A stretch of DNA of 64,000 nt. Source: Lacinutrix sp. C3R15. GTDB taxonomy: Bacteria > Bacteroidota > Bacteroidia > Flavobacteriales > Flavobacteriaceae. Under the pieces are notes generated by a model. That model worked only from the letters and a program-made list of their open reading frames with translations. It did no database searches and was not told the DNA's origin. A program made the translations under genes and the position numbers. The DNA lies in the NCBI RefSeq assembly GCF_018860825.1, contig NZ_JAHKPZ010000030.1:402932-466931 (forward strand), in the 5' to 3' direction. Every line of letters begins with the position of its first letter. Within the stretch, counting starts at the first letter, position 1. Positions 44,103 through 52,652 of this stretch are shown here, piece by piece.

Positions 44103-44621
44103 ATGAAATATTTATACCTTTCTTTATGCTTATTGTCTAGCTTAGTTTCCTTTTCACAAGAGAATACAACAACTACAAATGAAGTAACAAATGATTCTGA
44201 AGAGGTTTCTTTTTCTGTAATTGAAAAAGTACCTGTATATTCTGGATGTGATAAAAACATGGGAAACCAAGCCTTAAAACAATGTATGAGTTCTCAAATA
44301 CAAGCTTTTGTTATTAAAAACTTTAATTTAGAACTATTGAAATCTGTTGGGCTTACTGCTGGAAAACATAGAATTAATATTCAATTTAAAGTAGACAAAG
44401 AGGGAAATATTATAGATGTACGTGCAAAAGCACCACATCCTGAATTAAAAAAAGAAGCTATTCGTGTGGTTAGCCTATTACCTAAAATGGATAGACCAGG
44501 TTTTCAAGATGGCAAACCGGTTATTGTTCCTTATGGGTTTCCTATTGTTTTTAGGATAGACGAACCAAAACCTTTGACTAAAAAAGAATTGCGAAAACTT
44601 AAAAAGAAAAACAGATCTTAA
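44103..44621 (+). CDS. TonB C-terminal domain protein
   Basis: 172 residues from ATG 44103 (MKYLYLSLCLL). Signal peptide to about 19 (VSFSQ). A short Thr/Glu-rich stretch follows, then SVIEKVPVYSGCDKNMGNQALKQCMSSQIQAFVIKNFN-type sequence (two conserved cysteines, Cys50 and Cys61 or so) and a TonB-C domain (NIQFKVDKEGNIIDVRAKAPHPELKKEAIRVV). Ends with a Lys-rich tail (LRKLKKKNRS). These flavobacterial proteins lack the transmembrane anchor and Pro-rich spacer of true TonB, so energy transduction is doubtful; it may be a stand-alone periplasmic domain. It starts 13 nt after thyA. Confidence 0.8.
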   Translation: MKYLYLSLCLLSSLVSFSQENTTTTNEVTNDSEEVSFSVIEKVPVYSGCDKNMGNQALKQCMSSQIQAFVIKNFNLELLKSVGLTAGKHRINIQFKVDKEGNIIDVRAKAPHPELKKEAIRVVSLLPKMDRPGFQDGKPVIVPYGFPIVFRIDEPKPLTKKELRKLKKKNRS

Positions 44622-44733
44622 ATTTTTCGTAAAAAAAAGATGCTGTATATTTAAATGGCAAGCCCAATGCTGTTTCTTTTAAAATATTTACAACTATACT
44701 TTTAAAGACAACATTGCGTATTAAAAAATTTTA

Positions 44734-44775
44734 AAAAGGTACTTTCTTACTTAGATTGTACCTTTTCTTTTTTTT
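44734..44775 (+). terminator. Terminator after the TonB-C gene
   Basis: AAAAGGTAC / GTACCTTTT arms with a 15-nt loop and a long T-rich tail, 9 nt before the convergent CBM48-like gene ends. Confidence 0.65.
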
Positions 44776-44784
44776 AATAAATTA

Positions 44785-45081
44785 TTACAAATTTATCACA
44801 CTGTTTTCAGATGCGGCATAGTCATTCCAAACAAGAGCATCTGCTTGTTCTTCATTTTTCCACTCCCCATCAACAAGGTATTTAAACTCATAAGAACTTC
44901 CGCTTTCTAAGTTTATAGTCCCTTTAAATGTTCCGTTTTTAAGTTTTTGTAAAGGGGCTGCTTTGGTGTCCCAATTATTCCAATTACCTGCTACTAAAAC
45001 TTCTTTTGCTTCTTTTGCAGGAACCGTAAATGTAACTTTACAAACTGGCTTACTTTTTAAAAATTGTTTCTTAATTGCCAT
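44785..45081 (-). CDS. Isoamylase early-set (CBM48/AMPK-beta-like) domain protein
   Basis: 98 residues made of a single glycogen-recognition-like beta-sandwich: KVTFTVPAKEAKEVLVAGNWNNW (about 14-36) and SYEFKYLVDGEWKNEEQADALVWNDYAASENSVINL. The two tryptophans and the W-x-x-W arrangement (NNWD...) are the usual sugar-contact residues. No signal peptide, so cytoplasmic. Alone in its unit; it probably binds glycogen or an alpha-glucan or acts as an adaptor, which is inference. Confidence 0.85.
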   Translation of the reverse strand: MAIKKQFLKSKPVCKVTFTVPAKEAKEVLVAGNWNNWDTKAAPLQKLKNGTFKGTINLESGSSYEFKYLVDGEWKNEEQADALVWNDYAASENSVINL

Positions 45082-45332
45082 AATATTATTGATTTAACTT
45101 ATTCAAAATTAAATAAGAAAGTTAGAGGTATCAAAAAAATAAATACCTAATTTTGAATTATTATTTTATTGCTAATAATTACACTTTAAAAATTTTAATT
45201 TACCATAAAAGCAATACTTATTTAAAGAATTCAACAATCAGCAATACCACATAACACACTGGTTATCAGATAAAAAAATAACTCAAAAAACAAAAAAAGA
45301 ATTAAGTAACTTTACTTTTTAAAAGCAAGACT

Positions 45333-46241
45333 ATGTTTGGAAAAAAGAAAAACAAACCACAAATAGATCAAGAGCAATTGCAACTTATACAAAATGCACA
45401 ACGTAGAATTAAGCAAAAAAAACGCTTTTATACGCACTTTATTGTTTTTGCCGTTATTGGTTTAATTCTATACACTTTTAACGTTGGTTTAGGTTTGGCA
45501 GATGCGTTTACTTTAGCAACATTACCTTGGTCTACTGTAATAATTGCCTTCTGGTTTTTACTGCTGTTTTGGCACTTTTTAAATGTATTTTTATTTCAAA
45601 CTTTTATGGGAAAAGAATGGGAGCAAAAACAACTAGAAAAACTAGTTAGTAAACAAGAAGAACGCATAGAAAAAATTAAAGAAAACCTTAAAAACGAAGC
45701 TCCTATTATTGCAGAAACGCAATTATATAATGAAAGTATAGCTGCTAAAAAACAAGTAATAACTATTATTGTTGCAGCTGCAGAAAATGACGCTATTGGT
45801 AAAGACAACCAATTGATTTGGCATTTACGTGATGATTTAAAAAGATTTAAAACACTTACATCTGGACATCATATTATTATGGGAAGAAAAACTTTTGAAA
45901 GTTTTCCTAAACCATTACCTAACAGAACACATGTTGTAATATCTAGGCAAGAAAATTACCAGGTTCCAGAAGGCGTTATTGTAGTTAACTCTTTAGATAA
46001 AGCAATAGCAAAGGCTAAAAGTGATATGCAACCTTTTATTATTGGCGGTGGAGAAATTTATAAACAAGCCATGCCTTTAGCAGATAAAATAGAAATTACT
46101 CGTGTTCATGAAGAGTTTGAAGCAGATACTTTCTTTCCTAAAATTGATACTAAAATCTGGAAAAAAATAAACGATAGCTATCACCAAAAAGATGAAAATC
46201 ATAAACATGATTTTTCTTTCTTAACATACCAAAGAAAATAA
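45333..46241 (+). CDS. Membrane-anchored dihydrofolate reductase (2TM domain-DHFR fusion)
   Basis: 302 residues in one frame. Residues 1-30 are basic. Two transmembrane helices (about 36-53 and 66-90) form a 2TM domain (FYTHFIVFAVIGLILYTFNV...FWHFLNVFLF). A charged coiled coil (97-122) follows, then a complete DHFR domain, 141-302. It has AAAENDAIGKDNQLIWHLRDDLKRFK (catalytic Asp168), IIMGRKTFESFPKPLPNRTHVVISR and FIIGGGEIYKQAMPLADKIEITRV. The active-site and NADPH motifs are intact, so it should reduce dihydrofolate at the inner membrane surface. Elsewhere in the family DHFR is a soluble roughly 160-residue enzyme; here it is tethered. thyA lies 1.2 kb upstream. Confidence 0.9.
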   Translation: MFGKKKNKPQIDQEQLQLIQNAQRRIKQKKRFYTHFIVFAVIGLILYTFNVGLGLADAFTLATLPWSTVIIAFWFLLLFWHFLNVFLFQTFMGKEWEQKQLEKLVSKQEERIEKIKENLKNEAPIIAETQLYNESIAAKKQVITIIVAAAENDAIGKDNQLIWHLRDDLKRFKTLTSGHHIIMGRKTFESFPKPLPNRTHVVISRQENYQVPEGVIVVNSLDKAIAKAKSDMQPFIIGGGEIYKQAMPLADKIEITRVHEEFEADTFFPKIDTKIWKKINDSYHQKDENHKHDFSFLTYQRK

Positions 46242-46280
46242 AAAACATCTATACGCTATTTAATTATACTTTAACACATA

Positions 46281-46302
46281 AAACATACTACCTGGTATTT
46301 TT
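46281..46302. promoter_or_regulatory. TetR operator upstream of tetR
   Basis: AAACATACTA, CC, TGGTATTTTT: the left half-site is identical to that of the palindrome at 46936-46959, the right half has two differences. It overlaps the -33 region of a TATATTTG promoter (46308-46315) for tetR, suggesting autorepression. Confidence 0.65.
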
Positions 46303-46319
46303 TATTCTATATTTGTATT

Positions 46320-46922
46320 ATGCAACAAGAACTTAAATCAGAACTCACCAAAAAAACCATTCTAAACCAATCGTTTAAACTGTTTTATGAGAACGGGTTT
46401 AAAACCACTAGTGTAGATAAAATAATGAAAGCAACCAAGCTTACTAAAGGCGCTTTTTATCACCATTATAAAAACAAAAAAGAATTAGGTCTTGCTGTTA
46501 TTAGTTTAAAAGTGCAAAAAAGAGTTTATGAAGGAATGATTTCTCCTTTATATCAACAAGGAAACACCTTAACTATTTTAGAAAACACTTTTATAGAACG
46601 CCTTAAATCTTTTCCTGTTTACGAAAAGAAACACGGTTGCCCAATGAACAATTTTATAAATGAAATTGCAGATTTTGAAATAGCCTATCAAATGGCCCTA
46701 AGAAACATTATTAACGAATGGAAATCTGTTTTAATTCAACTTATAGAACGAGGAAAAGAAGAAAACACCATCCATAAAAATATTTCAAGTACTGCTGTTG
46801 CTGTATACTTAATAAGCGCTTTTGAAGGCATTCGTGGTATTAGAAAACTATATGATAATGATGAAATTCTTGAAGATTACATACAAGGCCTTACCTTATA
46901 TTTAAAACAATTAAAAGCTTAA
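46320..46922 (+). CDS. TetR/AcrR family transcriptional regulator
   Basis: 200 residues. N-terminal TetR HTH at about 12-58: ILNQSFKLFYENGFKTTSVDKIMKATKLTKGAFYHHYKNKKEL, of which the recognition helix region LTKGAFYHHY is characteristic. The C-terminal domain is a ligand-binding helical bundle without known match. The ATG lies 5 nt after a TATATTTG -7 element, so its mRNA is likely leaderless. Matching palindromic operators occur just upstream of it and just upstream of the next gene. It probably represses itself and the dehalogenase-like/SDR genes, and is released by an unknown small molecule. Confidence 0.92.
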   Translation: MQQELKSELTKKTILNQSFKLFYENGFKTTSVDKIMKATKLTKGAFYHHYKNKKELGLAVISLKVQKRVYEGMISPLYQQGNTLTILENTFIERLKSFPVYEKKHGCPMNNFINEIADFEIAYQMALRNIINEWKSVLIQLIERGKEENTIHKNISSTAVAVYLISAFEGIRGIRKLYDNDEILEDYIQGLTLYLKQLKA

Positions 46923-46935
46923 TTTTTTTTAACCA

Positions 46936-46959
46936 AAAACATACTAGTTAGTATGTTTT
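46936..46959. promoter_or_regulatory. TetR operator upstream of the dehalogenase-like gene
   Basis: Perfect palindrome AAAACATACTA, GT, TAGTATGTTTT: 11-bp half-sites around a 2-nt centre. It overlaps a TATGTTTT -7-like element (46952-46959) and lies 16 nt before the ATG at 46975, a good repressor position. Confidence 0.75.
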
Positions 46960-46974
46960 AAAATAATACAACCT

Positions 46975-47775
46975 ATGAAAAACAAAAAAAACAACCGAAG
47001 AGATTTTATTAAAAAAACAGCAATGGTAGGCTTAGCTGCTCCTTCACTAGCTTTTAGCGCTTCATTAAATGAGCCAACAAAAACAGAAGAAACTGCAATA
47101 AGACCTAAAGTATTATTTTTTGATGTTAACGAAACCTTACTAGACCTTACTGCTATGAAAGATAGTGTGGGTAAAATTCTAGGAAACAGAAGTGACCTAT
47201 TACCTTTATGGTTTACAACTATGTTACAATACTCCTTAGTATCTACAGTTGGAAGACAATATAATGATTTTGGTATTATAGGTGCTGCAGCCTTACAAAT
47301 GGTAGCTTCTAACAACGGTATTACACTAACAGAAGACCAAGCAAAAGAAGCAATTTTAGGCCCAATTAGATCCTTACCAGCACATCCAGAAGTAAAAGCA
47401 GCACTACAAAAATTAAAAGATGCAGGATATAAACTGGTTTCGTTTACAAATTCCTCTAACAAAGGTGTAGAAACCCAATTTACAAATGCAGGTTTATTAG
47501 AGTATTTTGACCAAAGATTAAGTATTGAAGATATGGGTAAATTTAAACCTCATACAGATGCCTATGACTGGGCTGCCAGAAAAATGCAAATAAAACCAGA
47601 AGAATGTCTTTTAGTGGCAGCACATGGTTGGGATATTGCTGGCGCTATTTGGGCAAATTGGAGAGGTGCTTTTATTAGCAGACCAGGGGCTCAATTATAT
47701 CCATTAGCTGAAAAACCAGAAATAATAGCATCTAATTTAACTATAGTTGCTGATAAACTTGTTGCTTTAAAATAA
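46975..47775 (+). CDS. Haloacid dehalogenase type II-like hydrolase with Tat signal
   Basis: 266 residues. N terminus has a twin-arginine signal (NRRDFIKKTAMVGLAAP, 7-23), so it is exported folded to the periplasm. The HAD domain carries the nucleophile Asp50 and Thr54 (FFDVNETLLDL), SFTNSSN (motif II, near 162), Lys in KFKPHTDAYDWA (about 186) and HGWDIAGA near 220. Layout matches L-2-haloacid dehalogenases and haloacetate relatives, but the active-site HGWD replaces the SNAWD of the L-DEX group, so the true substrate is uncertain. It is controlled by the adjacent TetR through the operator 16 nt upstream and is followed by an SDR gene. Confidence 0.85.
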   Translation: MKNKKNNRRDFIKKTAMVGLAAPSLAFSASLNEPTKTEETAIRPKVLFFDVNETLLDLTAMKDSVGKILGNRSDLLPLWFTTMLQYSLVSTVGRQYNDFGIIGAAALQMVASNNGITLTEDQAKEAILGPIRSLPAHPEVKAALQKLKDAGYKLVSFTNSSNKGVETQFTNAGLLEYFDQRLSIEDMGKFKPHTDAYDWAARKMQIKPEECLLVAAHGWDIAGAIWANWRGAFISRPGAQLYPLAEKPEIIASNLTIVADKLVALK

Positions 47776-47825
47776 GATAAAGCACCTAAAAAAAAAAATC
47801 AATTAACGCTTAAAACTTTAAACAT

Positions 47826-48560
47826 ATGAAACTAGATAGTAAAGTAGTAATAGTAACTGGTTCTTCTAAAGGAATTGGAAAAGAAATTGCAACACTTTTA
47901 GCTAAAAATGGAGCTAAAGTAGTAGTAAACCACTCCAATAGTGAAACCGAAGCACAAGCAACCGTAAACACAATTACAGAACAAGGAGGAACAGCTATTT
48001 CTGTAAAAGCAGATGTAAGTAAAAAGGAAGATGTAACCAAGTTATTTGACCAGGCAATAGCCGCATTTGGAAAAGTAGATGTTTTAATTAACAATGCTGG
48101 TGTAATGATTTCTAAAGAATTAAAAGATAATACCGAAGCTGATTTTACAAAACAGTTTGATGTTAATGTTAAAGGTATATTTAACACACTACAAGAAGCA
48201 AGTAGTAAATTGGCAGACAACGGAAACATCATCAATATATCATCGAGTACAGTTAAACTAATGTTTCCTACCTATGCATTGTACTCAGCATCTAAGGCTG
48301 CTGTAGAACAAATGACACGTGTATTTTCTAAAGAAATAGGAAGAGGTATTTCGGTAAATGCATTAGCTCCAGGAGCAACCGAAACCGAATTATTTTTAAC
48401 AGGAAAAACGCCAGAGTTTATAGCTAAATTAAGCAGTATGAATGCTTTTAACCGTTTAGCAAAACCTATAGATATTGCAAAAGTGGCATTATTTTTATCT
48501 AGTGATGATTCTAAATGGATTTCAGGTCAAGTAATTGGTGCTAATGGTGCGTTAGTTTAA
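47826..48560 (+). CDS. Short-chain dehydrogenase/reductase (SDR)
   Basis: 244 residues, classical SDR. NAD(P)-binding TGSSKGIG (11-18), NNAG (89-92), catalytic Ser139 or Ser140, Tyr153 and Lys157 (YSASK), and the C-terminal PGATETELF and GQVIGANGALV. The sequence after the beta2 strand is NHSNSE with no acidic residue at its end, which favours NADP. It follows the dehalogenase-like gene by 50 nt with no terminator between, so it is probably co-regulated by TetR. Its substrate is unknown; glucose 1-dehydrogenase-like and 3-oxoacyl reductase-like annotations are common and not specific. Confidence 0.88.
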   Translation: MKLDSKVVIVTGSSKGIGKEIATLLAKNGAKVVVNHSNSETEAQATVNTITEQGGTAISVKADVSKKEDVTKLFDQAIAAFGKVDVLINNAGVMISKELKDNTEADFTKQFDVNVKGIFNTLQEASSKLADNGNIINISSSTVKLMFPTYALYSASKAAVEQMTRVFSKEIGRGISVNALAPGATETELFLTGKTPEFIAKLSSMNAFNRLAKPIDIAKVALFLSSDDSKWISGQVIGANGALV

Positions 48561-48582
48561 TTTTTTAATAAAAATTAATTAT

Positions 48583-48619
48583 AAAAAAAGCCAGTTAGTA
48601 TAATACTAACTGGCTTTTT
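48583..48619 (+). terminator. Terminator after the SDR gene
   Basis: AAAAAGCCAGTTAGTAT / ATACTAACTGGCTTTTT, a perfect stem with flanking A/T runs usable on both strands (the convergent T9SS gene ends 17 nt further). The inner TTAGTATAATACTAA is reminiscent of the TetR half-site, probably by chance. Confidence 0.9.
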
Positions 48620-48635
48620 AATAAAGTTTAAAATA

Positions 48636-51600
48636 TTATTTCTTTACAATTTTCATTGTAAAATCTAATGCAGGAATACGTAAAACATACATTCCTGATG
48701 CTAAATTAGCTTGAGAACCTAGTGAAGTTTTACCACTGGTTAATTGCATCTCTTCACTATAAATAACAGCACCTAAAACATTTAAAATTTGCACTTTAGA
48801 AGTTACAGGCGTAAGTAAATCTAGTTTTAAATATAATTCATTTTCAAAAGGTACAGGAAACACTTTTACTGTATTTGTATGGTTATTAAAACCTATAACA
48901 CTTAGCGTTTGACCTTGGTTTCCTGGTGATCCTATTGCAGATTCTCCCATATCATTCCCTGCTGTAGCTGCTGGTGTGTAAGGTATTTCGTTAAGTACAC
49001 TAAACGCTTCCTTTTCTACATCATAAGATTGTCCTGGAAAAGATGCTGTATCTGGAAAAGTTTCAAAATCGACAATACTACCTACGGTTGTTGGTTCGCC
49101 AATCCATAACGTTACAGCGTCACCTCCACCAGATAAACCTGCTCCTGCATAGGTTCCTATTTGTACTCCAGAAATATTATAAACACCTTCCCAAACAGCA
49201 ACAAAATTAGCAGTATCTGCTGCATCAACAGCAACAACAGATTCTCCAGGTGCAATAGAAGTAATACCACTTATTAACACTGCAGAAGCTGGATCTTGAG
49301 AGTCATCATCAAAATAAAGTCCACCTAAATCTGGAGTCCAAGCTATTGGACCATTATTTGTAATTTCAAACCAATCTGCTGTAAGGTTATCTCCTTCGCC
49401 ATTACCTGGCCAGATTTCTGTAATATTTAATATTGGTCCTACAGGTTTATTACTTGCATTTGGAGTATTAAGTGCTTCTCCTTCAATAGGAGTTCCTGTA
49501 AAGCCATCTAATCCTTCTCCTTCATAATCATTTCGCATCCAATCTGCAGTTGTATCTGTATCTACACCATTAGGAATACGAGACGCACCTCCTACTTGAG
49601 CAGCATTACCATCAAAACCTGGAGCTAGATCTAATGCATAAACAAAATCAGAAGCTCCTCCATCAGAACTCGCAATACCATCTACAATATTATTCCAGTA
49701 AGTTACATCAATAACACCATCATTATCTGTATCAATATCATCACCTACGTTACCCGAAAATCCTTCTACCAGCAATAAAGTTATAGTTCCGTTTTCTATA
49801 GTATTAGATTGAAAAGGAGTAGTCCAGAAACCATTTTCATTAGTGGTTCCTAAAGTAAAAGTACCATCATCAATGACACCAGAAGCACTACCATCTCCTT
49901 CTATTTCAACAATAGTGTATGCAGAATAATCTGTAAACGGATCTCCATAAATCTCTACAAACTCGGCTGTATCTCCAGAAGTATGATCTGCAACAAACTC
50001 ATTAATGACTGGAGTTTTAACAATAGGTTGCACAACTGCACCTAAAGTAACGATGTCACTTCTAAATTTTTTCCATTCGCTACGTAGCGACTTATTTTCA
50101 TTACCATCATTATAAATAACCGTAGCCCCTAAGTCTACTAATAACTTTACAGAATCAGAATCTCCATCACTTCCTAAAAAAGTAGAAACTGGTAAAGCAA
50201 CTAATCCTTCAAAAGAACCATTTGCTTGTAATGCGGTTAAATCTGCAGCACGTAATTCTGGTTGGTCTACAGAATCTCCAGACCAAGTATATAGTTTAAA
50301 GTCCGTTTTGTTTCCAAAAGGTCCTCCTATTAAAACACATCCATTTTCATTGCATTCCATACTTCTTAAACTTCTTCCATTTAAATCTAAAAGTATAGGA
50401 GTACCAAAAGTAGCAGAACCAGCTGGCATTCCTGGTAAGTCCGTAAAATTAGTTACAGGAATTACAATAGCTTTATTCTCTATTGTTGAACTTCTTAAAC
50501 CCAAATAAGCTGTTGTTGTACTGTTTGGTGCAAGTGCTAAAGCTTCTATTTCTAAAATAGTACTTAATTGAAAGTGATTAGTACCTAAACCATGGATATT
50601 ATTTTCATCCCAAGCCAACAAATCATCTCTTAAGCTAGTATATTTATTTAAATAACTTAGTGTTGATGCTTCTCCTGTTCCAGAAACCTTAGTAGTAAAA
50701 ATAACCGATCTATCTTCCTCTGCAGTAGAGCCAATCCAGTAAATTGTATTTTCTAATAAAAAAGAACCCTCTAAATCTGCTTCAGCAGTGGTTCCTAAAG
50801 CAGTATTAAAATCTATAGCAGTTATTGGTAGTCCTGATTGATTTCCATTATATAAACGTAAAGTTTGGTCTTCGTCATCTCCAACCCAACCATAATTGGT
50901 ATCGATTGCTATTCCTGTAGAACCATCTGCTGCTCCTGTATGAAAACGTGTTGTACTTGGTGTTACCGAAGCTTCAGAAGCTGCATAACTGATAGTATAT
51001 GTTGCGGTATTGAAATCTGTATCTTCAACTGTTACCGTTATAGTTGTAAAACCTAAAGCAGAAGGAGTAATGGTTAATAAACGTTCTTCATTAATTCCTG
51101 TAAGCACAAGATTTGCATTAGAAACGATAGTTTCATCACTACTAGTAGCAGTAACCACTAAATCTGCTACAGGTGTTTCTGCATCCATAATATGAAAAGG
51201 AATACCAATAGTACTTGCTGGATCTGTAGGGTCGTTTACAACGCCACTTACAAAACCAGCATTTGTTTCTGGTAAGTTTAAAAAAGAGGTTAAATTAATC
51301 GTATCAACAATAATACCTAATGTAGATGTAGATGCTGCTAAAGGCCCTAAATTACCAGGAGAACCAATTGCAGGTTCATTCATATTATTATTAGCAGTAG
51401 CAACAGGCTGGTAAGGTAACTCATCAATAGCACTAAAATCTCCTTTTGCAACATCATAAGACTGTCCTGGAGAAAGCTCTGTATCTGGATATGCTTCAAA
51501 ATCGACTATTGAGTTAGCATCTACAGGAGCGCCAATACTCATAAATAAAGTAACGGTATCACCTCCTCCACCTAGTCCAGAACCATCATAAGTTCCAACT

Positions 51601-52478
51601 TGTATTCCTGTTAGGTTGTAAACACTAGCCCAAACAGCCATAAATTCTGCAGTATCTGTATCGTCTATTGCTATTACAGATTCTCCTGGTTGAATACTAG
51701 TAATACCACTTATTAAATCTGCTGTTGTATAATCTTGAGAATCATCATCAAAGTATAAATCTCCAAAAGCTGGAGTCCAAACTCCTGGACCTTCATTTGT
51801 AATTTCAAACCAATCTGAAGTTAAATTGTCTCCTTCTCCATTTCCTGGCCAGATTTCTGTAATTTGTAAATTAGGCAATGCTGGACCTAAATTTCCTGGC
51901 GAACCAATTGCAGGTTCATTCATATTATTATTAGCAGTAGCAACAGGTTGGTAAGGTAACTCATCAATAGTACTAAAATCTCCTTTTGCAACATCATAAG
52001 ACTGTCCTGGAGAAAGCTCTGTATCTGGATATGCTTCAAAATCGACTATTGAATTAGCATCTACAGGAGCGCCAATACTCATAAATAAAGTAACAGTGTC
52101 ACCTCCTCCACCTAGTCCAGAACCATCATAAGTTCCAATTTGTACTCCTGTTAGGTTGTAAACACTACCCCAAACAGCAATAAATTCGGCAGTATCTGTA
52201 TCGTCTATTGCTATTACAGATTCTCCTGGTTGAATACTAGTAATACCACTTATTAAATCTGCCGTGGTATAATCCTGAGAGTCGTCATCAAAATATAAAT
52301 CTCCCATTGCAGGAGTCCAAGGGACATCTCCTACATTTGTAATTTCAAACCAATCTGAGGTTAAATTGTCTCCTTCTCCATTTCCTGGCCAGATTTCAGT
52401 AATCTGTAATGAGACTTGTGCATAGCCTATAAAACAAGTAAATAGGAAAGCACTTAAAAGCGTAATTCTTTTATACAT
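48636..52478 (-). CDS. Large T9SS surface protein with three lamin-tail domains
   Basis: 1280 residues. Signal peptide 1-20. Lamin-tail (LTD) domains begin with TEIWPGNGEGDNLT: unit 1 about 24-200, unit 2 about 204-380 and unit 3 about 1016-1190. Units 1 and 2 are nearly identical at DNA level (540-bp tandem repeat). Between units 2 and 3 lie an Ig-like stretch (about 390-500) and a region about 500-830 with SLRDDLLAWDENNIHGLG, LDLNGRSLRSMECNENGC and DGDSDSVKLLVDLG, resembling DUF3616/phytase-like propeller proteins. A further LTD-like segment follows near 830-1000. The C terminus (about 1200-1280) is a type IX sorting domain, KVFPVPFENELYLKL...GMYVLRIP...IVKK. Role probably surface binding or extracellular; not proved. 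Confidence 0.87.
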   Translation of the reverse strand: MYKRITLLSAFLFTCFIGYAQVSLQITEIWPGNGEGDNLTSDWFEITNVGDVPWTPAMGDLYFDDDSQDYTTADLISGITSIQPGESVIAIDDTDTAEFIAVWGSVYNLTGVQIGTYDGSGLGGGGDTVTLFMSIGAPVDANSIVDFEAYPDTELSPGQSYDVAKGDFSTIDELPYQPVATANNNMNEPAIGSPGNLGPALPNLQITEIWPGNGEGDNLTSDWFEITNEGPGVWTPAFGDLYFDDDSQDYTTADLISGITSIQPGESVIAIDDTDTAEFMAVWASVYNLTGIQVGTYDGSGLGGGGDTVTLFMSIGAPVDANSIVDFEAYPDTELSPGQSYDVAKGDFSAIDELPYQPVATANNNMNEPAIGSPGNLGPLAASTSTLGIIVDTINLTSFLNLPETNAGFVSGVVNDPTDPASTIGIPFHIMDAETPVADLVVTATSSDETIVSNANLVLTGINEERLLTITPSALGFTTITVTVEDTDFNTATYTISYAASEASVTPSTTRFHTGAADGSTGIAIDTNYGWVGDDEDQTLRLYNGNQSGLPITAIDFNTALGTTAEADLEGSFLLENTIYWIGSTAEEDRSVIFTTKVSGTGEASTLSYLNKYTSLRDDLLAWDENNIHGLGTNHFQLSTILEIEALALAPNSTTTAYLGLRSSTIENKAIVIPVTNFTDLPGMPAGSATFGTPILLDLNGRSLRSMECNENGCVLIGGPFGNKTDFKLYTWSGDSVDQPELRAADLTALQANGSFEGLVALPVSTFLGSDGDSDSVKLLVDLGATVIYNDGNENKSLRSEWKKFRSDIVTLGAVVQPIVKTPVINEFVADHTSGDTAEFVEIYGDPFTDYSAYTIVEIEGDGSASGVIDDGTFTLGTTNENGFWTTPFQSNTIENGTITLLLVEGFSGNVGDDIDTDNDGVIDVTYWNNIVDGIASSDGGASDFVYALDLAPGFDGNAAQVGGASRIPNGVDTDTTADWMRNDYEGEGLDGFTGTPIEGEALNTPNASNKPVGPILNITEIWPGNGEGDNLTADWFEITNNGPIAWTPDLGGLYFDDDSQDPASAVLISGITSIAPGESVVAVDAADTANFVAVWEGVYNISGVQIGTYAGAGLSGGGDAVTLWIGEPTTVGSIVDFETFPDTASFPGQSYDVEKEAFSVLNEIPYTPAATAGNDMGESAIGSPGNQGQTLSVIGFNNHTNTVKVFPVPFENELYLKLDLLTPVTSKVQILNVLGAVIYSEEMQLTSGKTSLGSQANLASGMYVLRIPALDFTMKIVKK
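51350..52429 (-). repeat. 540-bp in-frame tandem duplication
   Basis: Two units of 540 bp (51350-51889 and 51890-52429, boundaries approximate). The identical string GAACCAATTGCAGGTTCATT occurs at 51361 and again at 51901. Differences are scattered single bases, mostly silent. It encodes two consecutive 180-residue lamin-tail units, so the duplication is recent or kept alike by recombination. Confidence 0.88.
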
Positions 52479-52652
52479 AATATTTGTTTTGGATTAAAAA
52501 AGTAAAACTAGCACTGCTGTATTAACCTAATTAGAGTTTAACATTATGTATGGGTTAACTAAATATTAATTGGGTTAAAAAATTGTTTCCTACTACCATG
52601 TAAATCCTAAAAATCTTTTATTAGCTATTGCTATTTTCCGTAAATTCGCAGC

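Noticed and set aside
51350..52429. Repeats considered as a CRISPR array
   Set aside because: Two 540-bp coding repeats only, no short regular repeats with unique spacers, and no cas genes anywhere in the window.
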